Source: Flavobacterium sp. NKUCC04_CG (GTDB taxonomy: Bacteria; Bacteroidota; Bacteroidia; Flavobacteriales; Flavobacteriaceae). From it: a stretch of DNA of 64,000 nt. The notes beneath the pieces are model-generated. The model had not been told where the DNA came from and did not search any database. It worked only from the letters and a program-made list of their open reading frames with translations. Made by a program: the position numbers and the translations under genes. This document shows positions 25,877 through 35,178 of this stretch, in pieces (position 1 is the stretch's first letter; the number at the start of each line of letters is the position of its first letter). Location of the stretch: NCBI RefSeq assembly GCF_019345525.1, contig NZ_JAHKRA010000001.1, positions 124,001 to 188,000 of the forward strand, given 5' to 3'.

Positions 25877-27511
25877 TTATGCCAACATCGTTACCGGGTT
25901 TTCGATAAAACTGCGCAAGGTTTGCAAAAACTGTGCTCCTGTTGCACCGTCTACAGTTCTATGATCACAAGCTAAGGTCACTGTCATGGTATTTCCAACA
26001 ACAATTTGACCGCTTTTCACCACGGGTTTTTCTACAATTGCTCCTACAGATAATATAGCCGAATTGGGTTGGTTAATAATGGAAGTGAATTCCTTAATTC
26101 CAAACATCCCTAGATTGGAAACCGTAAAGGTACTTCCATCCATTTCTGCAGGTTGTAATTTTTTAGATTTCGCTTTAGCAGCTAATTCTCTTACAGCTGT
26201 TCCAATTTGAGTTAAGCTCAACAAATCTGTAAAAGCTAAAACCGGTACAACTAAACCATCTTCTACTGCTACTGCTACACCAATATTAACATGGTGATTG
26301 ATTACCGTAACATCTTCTTTCCACTGAGAATTCACTTGAGGGTGTTTTTTCAGAGCCATAGCACATGCCTTAACTACCATATCATTGAAAGAAACCTTAG
26401 TATCGGGCAGGCTATTGATTACCGCACGAGATGCTATTGCTTGATCCATGTCAATTTCGATGGTTAAATAATAGTGAGGTGCTGTAAATTTAGATTCTCC
26501 TAAACGACGAGCAATGGTTTTTCTCATCGAAGAGTTTTTAATTTCCTCTCTATCAATTACTCCTGCTGGCGCGAAAGCTTTTACCGGAGTAGCCGATTTG
26601 GCTTCCGCAGTTGGAGCTGTTGTCGCTTTAGCAACCGGTGTAAAGTTTTCAATATCTTTTCTAACAATTCTTCCGCTTTCGCCAGATCCCTTTACATCGT
26701 AAAGTGAAATCCCCTTGTCTTTAGCAATTTTTCTAGCCAAAGGCGAAGCAAAAATCCTAGCTCCTTCGTGGTTTTCAACTTCTTGAACCTTATTTTCAAC
26801 TGCTTGCTTTTTATCTTCTGCAACGGTTTCTTTTGGCGCTTCCACTACAGCGGTCTTACCACCGTTTGCAAGAACGGCATTTACATCCGTTCCTTCTGGA
26901 CCGATAATAGCTAAAACACTATCCACTGCGGCCGATTCGCCCTCTTGAATGCCAACATAAAGCAAAATACCCGATTGAAAAGATTCAAATTCCATGGTTG
27001 CCTTATCGGTTTCAATTTCAGCCAATATATCGCCTTCCTCTACCTTGTCGCCTACTTTTTTTATCCAAGTTGCTACCGTACCGTCCGTCATGGTATCACT
27101 TAAACGAGGCATGGTTACTATCGTAACTCCCTTAGGTAAAGCAGCTGCACTTGTTGTTGTAGTTGCCTTAACCGTTTCCGTCGTTTCTGTTGTTTCTGCC
27201 TTCACGGCTTCCACTACTTCTTCAACTTTAGCACTTGCAGTTCCACCGTTTATCAATGCAGAAATATCTTCTCCTTCTTTTCCAATAATGGCTAAAAGGG
27301 AGTCAACCGGAGCCGATTCACCTTCTTGAAGTCCGATATACAATAAAGTTCCTGAATGGAATGATTCAAATTCCATGGTTGCCTTATCGGTTTCAATTTC
27401 CGCTAGGATATCTCCTTCTGAAATCTTATCACCTACTTTCTTTAACCACGTTGCTACAACACCATCTGTCATGGTATCGCTCAAACGCGGCATTGTAATT
27501 ACTTCTGCCAT
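25877..27511 (-). CDS. pdhC: pyruvate dehydrogenase E2, dihydrolipoyl acetyltransferase
   Basis: A 544-residue E2 core of the pyruvate dehydrogenase complex that transfers the acetyl group from lipoate to CoA. Domains in order: lipoyl domain 1 (about 1-78, lipoylated Lys43 in ETDKATMEFES), lipoyl domain 2 (about 130-205, Lys170 in the same motif), an Ala/Thr/Glu-rich linker, peripheral subunit-binding domain (about 252-290, ASPLARKIAKDKGI) and the catalytic domain (about 320-544) with DHRTVDG (His517, Asp521). The two lipoyl domains are nearly identical, also in DNA. It starts 5 bp after the pdhA stop. E1-beta and E3 are not in the window. Confidence 0.97.
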   Translation of the reverse strand: MAEVITMPRLSDTMTDGVVATWLKKVGDKISEGDILAEIETDKATMEFESFHSGTLLYIGLQEGESAPVDSLLAIIGKEGEDISALINGGTASAKVEEVVEAVKAETTETTETVKATTTTSAAALPKGVTIVTMPRLSDTMTDGTVATWIKKVGDKVEEGDILAEIETDKATMEFESFQSGILLYVGIQEGESAAVDSVLAIIGPEGTDVNAVLANGGKTAVVEAPKETVAEDKKQAVENKVQEVENHEGARIFASPLARKIAKDKGISLYDVKGSGESGRIVRKDIENFTPVAKATTAPTAEAKSATPVKAFAPAGVIDREEIKNSSMRKTIARRLGESKFTAPHYYLTIEIDMDQAIASRAVINSLPDTKVSFNDMVVKACAMALKKHPQVNSQWKEDVTVINHHVNIGVAVAVEDGLVVPVLAFTDLLSLTQIGTAVRELAAKAKSKKLQPAEMDGSTFTVSNLGMFGIKEFTSIINQPNSAILSVGAIVEKPVVKSGQIVVGNTMTVTLACDHRTVDGATGAQFLQTLRSFIENPVTMLA

Positions 27512-27516
27512 ATCAA

Positions 27517-28515
27517 TTATAGTTTATGAGGTAAAAAAGGATAATTCTCTTGTTCGTAAACAACATCGTACATCACATTTTTATCTGGGTAAGGAGAATC
27601 TTCTGCGAATTTTTCACATTCGGCAACTAAATCTTTAACTCTTTGATCGATTACTTCTATTTCTGAAGTTGTTGCGTAGTTGTTCTCCAATATAACATCC
27701 AATACTTGTGTAATCGGATCTATTTTTTTGTACTCTTCTACTTCTTCTTTAGAACGGTAATTTTGTGCATCAGACATAGAGTGCCCTCTATAACGGTATG
27801 TTTTCATTTCCAAAAATGTAGGTCCATCACCACGACGAGCTCTTTCAATAGCTTCATACATGGCTTCGGCCACTTTTACTGGATTCATTCCATCTACTGG
27901 TCCACATGGCATTTCGTAACCCAATCCCAATTTCCAGATATCGGTATGATTTGCCGTTCTCTCTACCGAAGTTCCCATGGCATATCCATTGTTTTCCACA
28001 ATAAAAACTACGGGTAATTTCCACAACATAGCCATATTAAAAGCTTCATGTAAGGAACCTTGTCGCGCAGCACCATCTCCAAAATAGGTCATGGTAACGC
28101 CACCTGTATTAAAATATTTATCTGCAAAAGCCAAACCTGCACCTACTGGAATTTGTGCTCCAACGATACCGTGACCTCCGTAAAAATTATGCTCTTTTGA
28201 AAAAATATGCATCGATCCACCCAAACCTTGAGAGGTTCCCGTAGCCTTACCCAACAATTCTGCCATAATACGCTTAGGGTCAACCCCCAAACCTATCGGT
28301 TGAACATGGTTTCTATATGCTGTAATCATCTTGTCTGTCGATGAATTCATCGCATGTAAAGCTCCAGCTAATACCGCCTCTTGTCCATTATATAAATGTA
28401 GAAAACCTCTAACTTTTTGTTGAATGTATAAAGCCGCTAGTTTATCTTCAAACTTTCTCCAAAACAGCATGTCTTCATACCACTTTAGATAAACTTCTTT
28501 CGTAATTTCTTTCAT
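27517..28515 (-). CDS. pdhA: pyruvate dehydrogenase E1 component, alpha subunit
   Basis: A 332-residue alpha subunit of the heterotetrameric thiamine-diphosphate E1 that decarboxylates pyruvate. The ThDP/Mg motif begins with GDGAARQG (146-153) and ends with VENN (173-176). The phosphorylation-loop-like YRYRGHSMSD lies near residue 245. It pairs with an E1-beta encoded elsewhere. It is followed by pdhC after 5 bp. Its start is preceded by an unusual leader: a candidate 11-codon ORF whose TGA overlaps the pdhA ATG, with a perfect Shine-Dalgarno before it. Confidence 0.97.
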   Translation of the reverse strand: MKEITKEVYLKWYEDMLFWRKFEDKLAALYIQQKVRGFLHLYNGQEAVLAGALHAMNSSTDKMITAYRNHVQPIGLGVDPKRIMAELLGKATGTSQGLGGSMHIFSKEHNFYGGHGIVGAQIPVGAGLAFADKYFNTGGVTMTYFGDGAARQGSLHEAFNMAMLWKLPVVFIVENNGYAMGTSVERTANHTDIWKLGLGYEMPCGPVDGMNPVKVAEAMYEAIERARRGDGPTFLEMKTYRYRGHSMSDAQNYRSKEEVEEYKKIDPITQVLDVILENNYATTSEIEVIDQRVKDLVAECEKFAEDSPYPDKNVMYDVVYEQENYPFLPHKL

Positions 28516-28547
28516 ATATAGATAATATTTTTTTTAAACGGTTCCAC
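28512..28547 (-). CDS. candidate 11-codon leader ORF overlapping the pdhA start
   Basis: On the minus strand GTG at 28547 opens a frame (MEPFKKNIIYI) that ends in TGA at 28512-28514, overlapping the pdhA ATG as ATGA. AGGAGGT (28560-28554) lies 6 nt upstream of the GTG, the best spacing for a Shine-Dalgarno. If translated, ribosomes ending here could restart on pdhA (translational coupling). It is short enough to be chance, so the call is tentative. Confidence 0.4.
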   Translation of the reverse strand: MEPFKKNIIYI

Positions 28548-28553
28548 AATCTT

Positions 28554-28560
28554 ACCTCCT
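28554..28560 (-). promoter_or_regulatory. perfect Shine-Dalgarno (AGGAGGT) in the pdhA leader
   Basis: AGGAGGT on the minus strand, 38 nt before the pdhA ATG, so too far to serve it directly but ideally placed for the GTG at 28547. Such sequences are rare before Flavobacteriia genes. A hairpin (arms 28569-28574 and 28580-28585) lies just upstream. Confidence 0.55.
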
Positions 28561-28684
28561 TTTCATTTTTGTTGGTAAACAACAAGCGAATTTGTATTAG
28601 CAATCTCGTAAAACTATTCTTTATCTTGGCGGAATATACCGCTTTTAATACGGGTTTTCTTCATTCACAATTTTCGTGAAGTAG

Positions 28685-28692
28685 CAAAAATA
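28685..28692 (-). promoter_or_regulatory. candidate -7 promoter element of pdhA
   Basis: TATTTTTG on the minus strand, an exact TAnnTTTG match. It predicts a transcript with a leader of about 160 nt before pdhA. Confidence 0.5.
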
Positions 28693-28848
28693 GTATATCC
28701 CTTTTAGATGGGAAAATTTATTTAGATGATTTTATGAATCTCCAAGCGATGTTATGTTATTTTATCGATTATAACCTAATCCTTACCCAAACATCTGTCT
28801 CTATACTGCGAATCAATTAAAAACATTTGCAAACTACACCCTATTGGT

Positions 28849-30240
28849 TTAGCGCCCTATAGCGGAATACGTAAAACCTATTTTCTCTAATAGTTCTTTG
28901 TTCAATACATTTCTTCCATCAAAAACAAATGCTGGTTTTTGCATTTTTTGATAGATTAATTCCCAATCATAAGTATTAAATTCTTCCCACTCCGTTAATA
29001 TAGCGATGGCATGTACGTCTTCACAGGCTTGATAAGCTGACGTATGAACCTTCACCAACACTTCATTTTCAACTTCGGTTCTACTATTTAAATAATTTAA
29101 ATCGGTATATACTTGTTGAGCCGTTACCTTGGGGTCATAAACCTGAATTAAGGCTTGTTCATTTAAAAGGTAATCTGCCACATAAATGGCTGCCGATTCT
29201 CTAGTGTCGTTAGTATCTTTTTTAAAAGCCCAACCGAGAAATGCAATTTTTTTATCCGAAACCGTATTGTACAGCGTTTTCACTATGCGATGCGCAAAAC
29301 GTTCGCGCTGATGATTATTCATCAATATCACTTGTTCCCAATAGTCTGCAACCTGATGAAGCCCATAGGTTTTAGCGATATACACCAAATTCAATATGTC
29401 TTTTTGAAAGCAAGACCCACCAAAACCGACAGAAGCTTTTAAAAACTCTGAACCAATTCTACTGTCCATTCCAATGGCTTTGGCTACTTCAGTAACATTA
29501 GCTCCTGTTTGCTCACAAAGCTCTGAAATGGCATTAATTGACGATACTCTTTGGGCTAAAAAGGCATTAGCTGTCAGTTTTGACAATTCGGAGGACCAAA
29601 CATTAGTGGTCAATATTTTTTCTTTAGGAACCCATCGGGAATAAATATCAACTAAAGCTTGAACCGCTTCGAGTCCTTTAGCCGTTTCCTCTCCTCCTAT
29701 CAATACGCGATCGGGATTAAAAAGATCCATTACCGCAGTTCCTTCTGCTAAAAATTCTGGGTTTGATAAAATTTGAAACTGAACAGGATTTCCCGTATTA
29801 TCTAAAATATTTTTAATAGCTGTAGCCGTCCGCACGGGTAAGGTTGATTTTTCTACTACAATTTTATCGGTAGTAGCTACTCGAGCAATTTGACGAGCGC
29901 AAAGTTCTATATATTTTAAATCCGAAGCCATACCTTTTCCCAATCCGTATGTCTTTGTAGGCGTATTTACCGAAATAAATATCATATCCGCTTGTTCAAT
30001 CGCCAAGTCCACATCAGTCGAAAAAAACAAATTTCTCCCACGAGCTTCACGAATTACTTCGCTAAGTCCAGGTTCATAAATTGGCAATTGATTCAAATCG
30101 TCACTGTTCCATGCTGCAATCCTTGATGCATTTACATCAACAACTGTAATTTTAATATCCGGACATTTCTGAGCAATAACCGACATGGTTGGTCCGCCCA
30201 CATAACCCGCACCAATACAACATATATTTTGAATCTTCAT
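28849..30240 (-). CDS. ugd: UDP-glucose 6-dehydrogenase (animal-type)
   Basis: A 463-residue cytosolic enzyme that oxidises UDP-glucose to UDP-glucuronate with 2 NAD+, for capsule and other polysaccharides. N-terminal NAD-binding motif [13 protein letters not shown] (8-20), catalytic Cys277 in [15 protein letters not shown], and a C-terminal UDP-binding domain with [18 protein letters not shown]. The FGGSCFQKD and FKKDTxDTRESxxIY segments, the YWEQVI..N..QR.RF stretch and the length follow the animal UGDH form more closely than the short E. coli form. It is probably transcribed alone from a -7 element at 30269-30276. Confidence 0.95.
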   Translation of the reverse strand: MKIQNICCIGAGYVGGPTMSVIAQKCPDIKITVVDVNASRIAAWNSDDLNQLPIYEPGLSEVIREARGRNLFFSTDVDLAIEQADMIFISVNTPTKTYGLGKGMASDLKYIELCARQIARVATTDKIVVEKSTLPVRTATAIKNILDNTGNPVQFQILSNPEFLAEGTAVMDLFNPDRVLIGGEETAKGLEAVQALVDIYSRWVPKEKILTTNVWSSELSKLTANAFLAQRVSSINAISELCEQTGANVTEVAKAIGMDSRIGSEFLKASVGFGGSCFQKDILNLVYIAKTYGLHQVADYWEQVILMNNHQRERFAHRIVKTLYNTVSDKKIAFLGWAFKKDTNDTRESAAIYVADYLLNEQALIQVYDPKVTAQQVYTDLNYLNSRTEVENEVLVKVHTSAYQACEDVHAIAILTEWEEFNTYDWELIYQKMQKPAFVFDGRNVLNKELLEKIGFTYSAIGR

Positions 30241-30268
30241 TTATAAGTATTCCTTTAATTTGTACTAG

Positions 30269-30276
30269 CAAATATA
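30269..30276 (-). promoter_or_regulatory. -7 promoter element of ugd
   Basis: TATATTTG on the minus strand, 29 bp before the ATG at 30240, with a TTG (30301-30299) 22 bp upstream as a possible -33 box. Confidence 0.65.
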
Positions 30277-30489
30277 ATAAACTCTGACTGCTTCGCTTCA
30301 ATTAAATGGTGTTAAAAGCGATTTTATAGCCGATTTAGAGGATTCGAAGATTTCATAGAACAACTCTTATACGGTTTTACATACCAACACTTAACTTGAC
30401 TCCATATACCCATCAAAAATTAAGAGCGCTGCATTTTCTCATTAGGATATGTTAGACCTGGTTGTTTGGATTAACTTATACAAAAACAA

Positions 30490-30526
30490 AACACCCCCTA
30501 ACCCGTAAATACGAGTAGGAGGTGTT
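30490..30526 (-). terminator. intrinsic terminator of the 1307-residue T9SS gene
   Basis: The arms 30490-30500 and 30516-30526 form an 11-bp stem (AACACC/GGTGTT at the base) with one wobble in the leftward transcript, followed by a T-rich run. It lies about 95 bp beyond the stop. Confidence 0.8.
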
Positions 30527-30620
30527 CTTTAAAACGCCACAAAAATTCATTGGATCTTGCGAGTTCCCTTCTATCCATCGACCTAGATTCGATAGCTCAC
30601 CGCAATCTCCAATTGACCAA

Positions 30621-33600
30621 CTATTGTTTGATGACTCTTAGGGATTGCGTATCCGCTCCAGCAAAAATCTTCACTATATAAGTCGCTTTTGCCAAAGTAC
30701 TCATATCGATTTCAACCGAAGTCGCAGCAGCATTTGTCTCAAGAATCAGTTGTCCACTCAACGAGTAGATTTCCACTTTACTGATTTTCTCTTTATAAGA
30801 GATATGCAATAAATCACTTACCGGATTTGGATAGTAATACAATTGTTTTTCATCAAAACGCTGTGTTGACAACTTAATTTTTACCGTTACCGCAAACGGC
30901 GCTCCCCAACAGTCTTCTGCGGAGAACAGTACACCGTAATATACCTCCTCATCTGTCAATGGATGATTTCCTGCTAAACTGTTGTTATTCTCTTGAGCAT
31001 CGACTAGAGACTCAAACCAAACGACATTGTCTTGGTCTGTCACTAAATCACCAACTACTGAATCTCCTTCAAATTCTTGTAGAGCATTTCCAGTTGGTGC
31101 TAGTGGTATATCATTGATCGTTAGCTGTACTGCTGTTCTTGGCGATTCACATCCGCCCAGGCTTTGACTTAAATAATATGTTCTGCTCGTCAAGAGCTCC
31201 GTAGCTTCCATCGCAACAGTACTGTCGAGTTCCATATACCAGTTTGCAATGGCATTGGGCAAAAGTTGTGGATCTAAGTCTCCTACGGCAATTGGTCCGC
31301 ATATAGAATCTGGGCTAAAATCGGGTGCAATAGGAGCCGAATTGACCACAATATCCACTGTAGTTCGTACTGATTCACAACCCTGATTACTTTGTGAAAA
31401 GGAATAAGAACCCGTTGTCATTAAAATGTTTGTGTCAATCAAATTATCAGCTGCATCATACCAATGTAAGGTATTGTTCGGATCGTATGTCACATTTATA
31501 TCCTGTAAATACGTAGTGCCACAATATACTTGTGAGGTGTATAGTGGCGGAACAGGTGGAGTTAGCAGATTGACTGTAAATCTTTTGGGGATCGATTCGC
31601 AATCATTAATAGTTTGAGACACATAGTAGTCTCCCGCTTCCAATATATGAGTTTCTGGAACGGGTGTACTTCTATCTGCCGATCTATACCATCTTAAATT
31701 TTGACCTATGGCCACAAGTTCAGAGATTGCCGTTTGCTGACACAACATATGCGTTTCATCAATTTGCACTTCTGCAATATCTAAGGTAGTCACATTAAAA
31801 ACTTTCGTTTTTTCACAAGTTTGTATCGCCATACTAGCTATCACCTCCGTAGCTCCCATTTGACCAGCTCTATAATACACCTTATTAGCATGGGTGTCTA
31901 TTGAATAAGGAATCGTCGCGGTTTCATCTAAAAACAAACTTCCTGCCGTGGCAGTCCATTTTACTTGAACTGGGAAAACCTGCTTGAATTTAATATTAAA
32001 CCTGTTTTTAGATATATTTATATTGGTCCCATTATATTCATAGACTACGCTATAAACAGCTGTGTCGGTATAATTGGTCCTTGCACTGCTCGAAGAGTCA
32101 ATACCATCATGTGCAATCTCGATGATTAAATTGGATAAACCGTCCCAATCATAATTGGTATCAAAAAGAATTTCTTGCCAGCCTGAAGCTGTGTGAGTAT
32201 ATGTTTTTGGTGTAAATACCGTTGTAAAGTCAGCATTGATAAAATCGGAATAAATAAATTTGCCTAAATTTGTTGGTGCTATTTTTACTGTATAATTGTC
32301 GTTATCGGCGCTAGCTCCTAAGGTCGTTATATCAAATGATAAAGAACCTATGTGTCCTTTAGTAAGCCCCGAATTTCTAAGTTCTTCCGCGGTAAATATC
32401 ATTTGGACCCGAGCAGATCGTCGGTAATTATTAAATGCTGATAAATTAGAATTGAAATACGATGGTGAATCCGCTCCTATTTGCTTAACGACAAAATCAG
32501 GATCCACGACTTCTAATGGTAGTATATCAGAAACACAACCCGCTGGAAGGTCTGAACTTGGAATATACGTTGGCTCAAAATCAGAAATCACTAAAGTATT
32601 TAAATCTAGAATGGTTTGACACTGTTGCCCACTAGATTGCGAAGCAGTCAGTGTATATTTTTGAGCTTCATATTGATCAAAAGTCCAACCGTTTACCGCA
32701 TTACCACTTACGCCGACAGACGGGTTCCAAGAATAGGTGTCATAAGAACTAGCTCCTTCTTCTATGGTAACTAGCCCTGCGCCTATGCCTTCACAAAGGA
32801 GCAAATTAGTAGTATTTAACCTTAACTCAGGAGCAGGCAATACCGTAGCGATGATTTCCTGCCTTGGAGATACACAACCCACTTCAAATTGGAGATTGTA
32901 AAAATAAAAATAGTACCATGGAACATGAGCCCCTCTATAAGAGGCTGGAATACTCACCACACCATTAGATTCCTGAAAGGGATATGCTATTTCTACATCA
33001 TCATCGTCATCATATAATAATCGTAATCCTGAAGATGATTTAATCAATAATCGATAACCATTTCCCGCGGTAATTTCTGTGTTCAAAGGTATGGTTACCG
33101 CGCCATCCCCCTCATTAAAAGTAATATCTACGTTTCCAGTCGAATAAATTTCCTGACCCGATGAATTAACAATCTTAAGATCCAAGGTACCGGAGCTTGT
33201 TGGGTAAACATCCACACTTTTCAATCGAATATCTTGTGAAGTATTAAATACTATTCCGTGATTATCCAAAGCACTGTATTCCGTCATCAGTTCAGGCTGC
33301 ATTCTCCCTACTTGTGTGTCTATCGAGTTTAAAGTTAGCGTAGATACCCAAAAACGAGTTGTCTCGTTTAAAATCGGTGTGATTAAGGTATTAACATTAC
33401 TAATAATATTACCTCCTAATTCGCGATCATACCATTGCACGCTAGCATTGGCGACATCTGCACTAAGTGTTGCAGCATTCTGTCCACAAACAGTTGCGGC
33501 AGTTACTGTCATGGGAGGAAAAACACAAGTGGTTCTAATTGGAGTACCCGAGGTCCATCTGCTAACACTAGTAGCAGTGCATTGATATCTTAAATACAGC

Positions 33601-34544
33601 AAATAATTGGTTGAATCTAGTAAATTGGTAAAGTCTTTAGTAAGAACGCTATTAGCTGTCGTTCCTGTTTCTACTAACCCCACACTACCACTACCAGCTG
33701 CTCCACTCGTTCTCAATTCGTACTCACATCCCAAACCGGATAGTAGATTGATGTTTAACCAATTTACCGTAGCTGTCGTAGCGGTTACATTGGATACAGA
33801 GATCATTTGGGGTTCCAAACAATTTGGAGTTTTTAAGGCACTAACAGCAAAAACATTAAGTACCGCCCCAGAATTAGCCGTTTTCGTGATAATTACTGCA
33901 GTCGGTTCTTTAGTATAGTTGATGACATCTAGGGGAATCTCAACACTAAATAATTTTGGATTACCGGAGGGTGCTTCAATATGATCATTGGTCACGTTGA
34001 TTCTACCTATACCAGAGATGACAATGTCCCCGACACTTCCGCCATACCAGTCGGCGACTCTTAATCCACTGACTGTTTGTGAGCTTCCATCACTAAATTT
34101 GACGGTCGCACTTAAAAATGCTGAATAATCACCAGCGCTTCCACCCGTAGTCAATAGATACATTTTCTGCATCTTCACAGAAGAAGAGAAAACCAGCGTA
34201 TGTGAACTGTGAAGCTCAGTAATACGCAAGGAATTGTTCCGATCGTAAGGTTGCATTTGAAAGCTCAATCCCGAAATGTTGCTTGCCGTAATTACACCGT
34301 CAATAGGCAAACCAACGGTTGCTGCAGGCGAGTTGGCATTAGCCTTAAAATCCCTACTGAGAAAATTGAAATTGTCACTATCCACCCTATGGGTTGTTGA
34401 TGCACTTGAAGGTCCCGTACCGTTGGCGATTACGTCCGAGTTAAAACCGGAGGACACTCCAATAATTTCATATTCTTGAGCTAGACCACAAGTGCAGCAT
34501 AGCAACAAAAAAATGTTTAAAAAAAATAAAGTAGTTTTTTTCAT
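30621..34544 (-). CDS. giant T9SS-secreted surface protein with fibronectin III and Ig-like domains
   Basis: 1307 residues. ATG 34544 (MKKTTLFF) is chosen over the TTG two codons earlier. A signal peptide ends near CGLAQ (residue 23). In order: an N-terminal beta-rich domain (about 25-235), a fibronectin III domain (about 239-345, CLEPQMISV), an Ig-like segment (QWYDRELGG, near 370), an acidic stretch DDDDDVE, and a module with GWQEILFDTNYDWDG then SNLIIEIAHDG (about 700-830), related to the repeat module of the paralogues to the right. Four 'W.Y...L.G.YY.SQ..CES' Ig-like repeats follow (about 915-1150), then a type A sorting tail from about 1228 (LYYYPNPVSDLLHISY) for secretion and surface attachment by T9SS. 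A role in adhesion is inferred. Confidence 0.88.
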   Translation of the reverse strand: MKKTTLFFLNIFLLLCCTCGLAQEYEIIGVSSGFNSDVIANGTGPSSASTTHRVDSDNFNFLSRDFKANANSPAATVGLPIDGVITASNISGLSFQMQPYDRNNSLRITELHSSHTLVFSSSVKMQKMYLLTTGGSAGDYSAFLSATVKFSDGSSQTVSGLRVADWYGGSVGDIVISGIGRINVTNDHIEAPSGNPKLFSVEIPLDVINYTKEPTAVIITKTANSGAVLNVFAVSALKTPNCLEPQMISVSNVTATTATVNWLNINLLSGLGCEYELRTSGAAGSGSVGLVETGTTANSVLTKDFTNLLDSTNYLLYLRYQCTATSVSRWTSGTPIRTTCVFPPMTVTAATVCGQNAATLSADVANASVQWYDRELGGNIISNVNTLITPILNETTRFWVSTLTLNSIDTQVGRMQPELMTEYSALDNHGIVFNTSQDIRLKSVDVYPTSSGTLDLKIVNSSGQEIYSTGNVDITFNEGDGAVTIPLNTEITAGNGYRLLIKSSSGLRLLYDDDDDVEIAYPFQESNGVVSIPASYRGAHVPWYYFYFYNLQFEVGCVSPRQEIIATVLPAPELRLNTTNLLLCEGIGAGLVTIEEGASSYDTYSWNPSVGVSGNAVNGWTFDQYEAQKYTLTASQSSGQQCQTILDLNTLVISDFEPTYIPSSDLPAGCVSDILPLEVVDPDFVVKQIGADSPSYFNSNLSAFNNYRRSARVQMIFTAEELRNSGLTKGHIGSLSFDITTLGASADNDNYTVKIAPTNLGKFIYSDFINADFTTVFTPKTYTHTASGWQEILFDTNYDWDGLSNLIIEIAHDGIDSSSSARTNYTDTAVYSVVYEYNGTNINISKNRFNIKFKQVFPVQVKWTATAGSLFLDETATIPYSIDTHANKVYYRAGQMGATEVIASMAIQTCEKTKVFNVTTLDIAEVQIDETHMLCQQTAISELVAIGQNLRWYRSADRSTPVPETHILEAGDYYVSQTINDCESIPKRFTVNLLTPPVPPLYTSQVYCGTTYLQDINVTYDPNNTLHWYDAADNLIDTNILMTTGSYSFSQSNQGCESVRTTVDIVVNSAPIAPDFSPDSICGPIAVGDLDPQLLPNAIANWYMELDSTVAMEATELLTSRTYYLSQSLGGCESPRTAVQLTINDIPLAPTGNALQEFEGDSVVGDLVTDQDNVVWFESLVDAQENNNSLAGNHPLTDEEVYYGVLFSAEDCWGAPFAVTVKIKLSTQRFDEKQLYYYPNPVSDLLHISYKEKISKVEIYSLSGQLILETNAAATSVEIDMSTLAKATYIVKIFAGADTQSLRVIKQ

Positions 34545-34575
34545 TACCAAAAATATGTTTTGTTTATACTAAAAA

Positions 34576-34583
34576 CAAAAATA
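34576..34583 (-). promoter_or_regulatory. promoter of the 1307-residue T9SS gene
   Basis: TATTTTTG on the minus strand (TAnnTTTG) 31 bp before the ATG, with TTTTG at 34606-34602 as the -33 box 18 bp upstream. This is the best-formed two-part promoter in the window. Confidence 0.7.
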
Positions 34584-34886
34584 TGCGTTTTGAAAATAAA
34601 TCAAAATAAAAGATAATTTTTAACAAAATTCACAATAAAACAAACAAAAACACATATTAACACAAAAAAAACAAGCATAGCTACCCATGCAGCGCCTTGT
34701 CGGTTTACACCATTTATTCCAGGATTGTAAAAGAGATGCGCTTTGCGAATAAATCAATTGAAAAATTAATACCATTTAAACTTAAGTAACTGAAAACCTG
34801 CAATTAAACACCTTAGGTTGAAATTTTAAGAATCTTAAAAAAACCATTAATTCTTTAGAAATTCCAAAAATACTTGGCAAAAAAAA

Positions 34887-34910
34887 TGGCTGTCTTTTTT
34901 GAGACAGCCA
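34887..34910 (-). terminator. intrinsic terminator after the small CTERM gene
   Basis: TGGCTGTCT (34887-34895) pairs with AGACAGCCA (34902-34910), a 9-bp perfect stem. Read leftward it is followed by eight or nine Ts. Confidence 0.92.
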
Positions 34911-34929
34911 AGATTTATTTATTTTTTAA

Positions 34930-35163
34930 TCAGATTTTTTGCTTTTTGCTTGCAGTCGCATAAAAAGCAATTCCCACACCAGCCAACAGTAAACAGGGTA
35001 GGTAATCTCCTATAGGAACCGGCAAATCATCCTCACCTGGAGGTGGGGTCGGCGCATACGGATGTACATCTCTAGGATCTGGCTGTGCATATACTCCGTA
35101 AGCCGAGGTCAAACAAAAGAACATAAAATAGCCTATTAATGTTTTCGATATCTTTTCCATCAT
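34930..35163 (-). CDS. small secreted protein with C-terminal membrane/sorting segment
   Basis: 77 residues in three parts: a signal peptide (about 1-26, ending VYAQ), a Pro/Asp-rich linker (PDPRDVHPYAPTPPPGEDD), and a C-terminal segment that begins VPIGDYLP, continues as a hydrophobic helix (CLLLAGVGIAFYATA) and ends in basic SKKQKI. This 'short motif, helix, positive tail' layout resembles C-terminal sorting signals such as the PID-type CTERM of short Bacteroidota proteins, here with PIGD in place of PID. It begins 15 bp after the stop of the 1019-residue T9SS gene and is followed by a terminator, so it is probably co-transcribed with it. It could be a tail-anchored partner or anchor for that protein; the function is unknown. 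Confidence 0.72.
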   Translation of the reverse strand: MMEKISKTLIGYFMFFCLTSAYGVYAQPDPRDVHPYAPTPPPGEDDLPVPIGDYLPCLLLAGVGIAFYATASKKQKI

Positions 35164-35178
35164 TAATCGTTTTATAAA

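Larger units (their letters stand above)
28516..28848. other. 333-bp gap holding the pdhA leader
   Basis: Besides the leader ORF, Shine-Dalgarno and -7 box, the gap has a 6-bp hairpin TTGTTG/CAACAA (28569-28585), a GCGG/CCGC inverted repeat (28629-28642) and a TTCAC/GTGAA inverted repeat (28665-28680) next to the predicted transcription start. The left part (28700-28848), downstream of ugd, shows no clear terminator. Confidence 0.55.
30241..30620. other. 380-bp gap between ugd and the T9SS block
   Basis: It holds the ugd promoter on the left and a terminator for the T9SS gene at 30490-30526. I see no ORF, RNA gene or repeat in the rest (30302-30489 and 30527-30620). Confidence 0.7.
34551..34929. 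other. 379-bp gap inside the T9SS block
   Basis: It holds the promoter of the 1307-residue gene (34576-34606) and the terminator of the small CTERM gene (34887-34910). The stretch 34620-34886 is AT-rich and I see no gene or repeat in it. Confidence 0.7.

Noticed and set aside
26994..27638. Plus-strand frames of 111 and 87 codons over the lipoyl domains of pdhC
   Set aside because: These are mirror frames produced by the two near-identical lipoyl domains on the other strand; composition is Ser/Val-rich with no domain.
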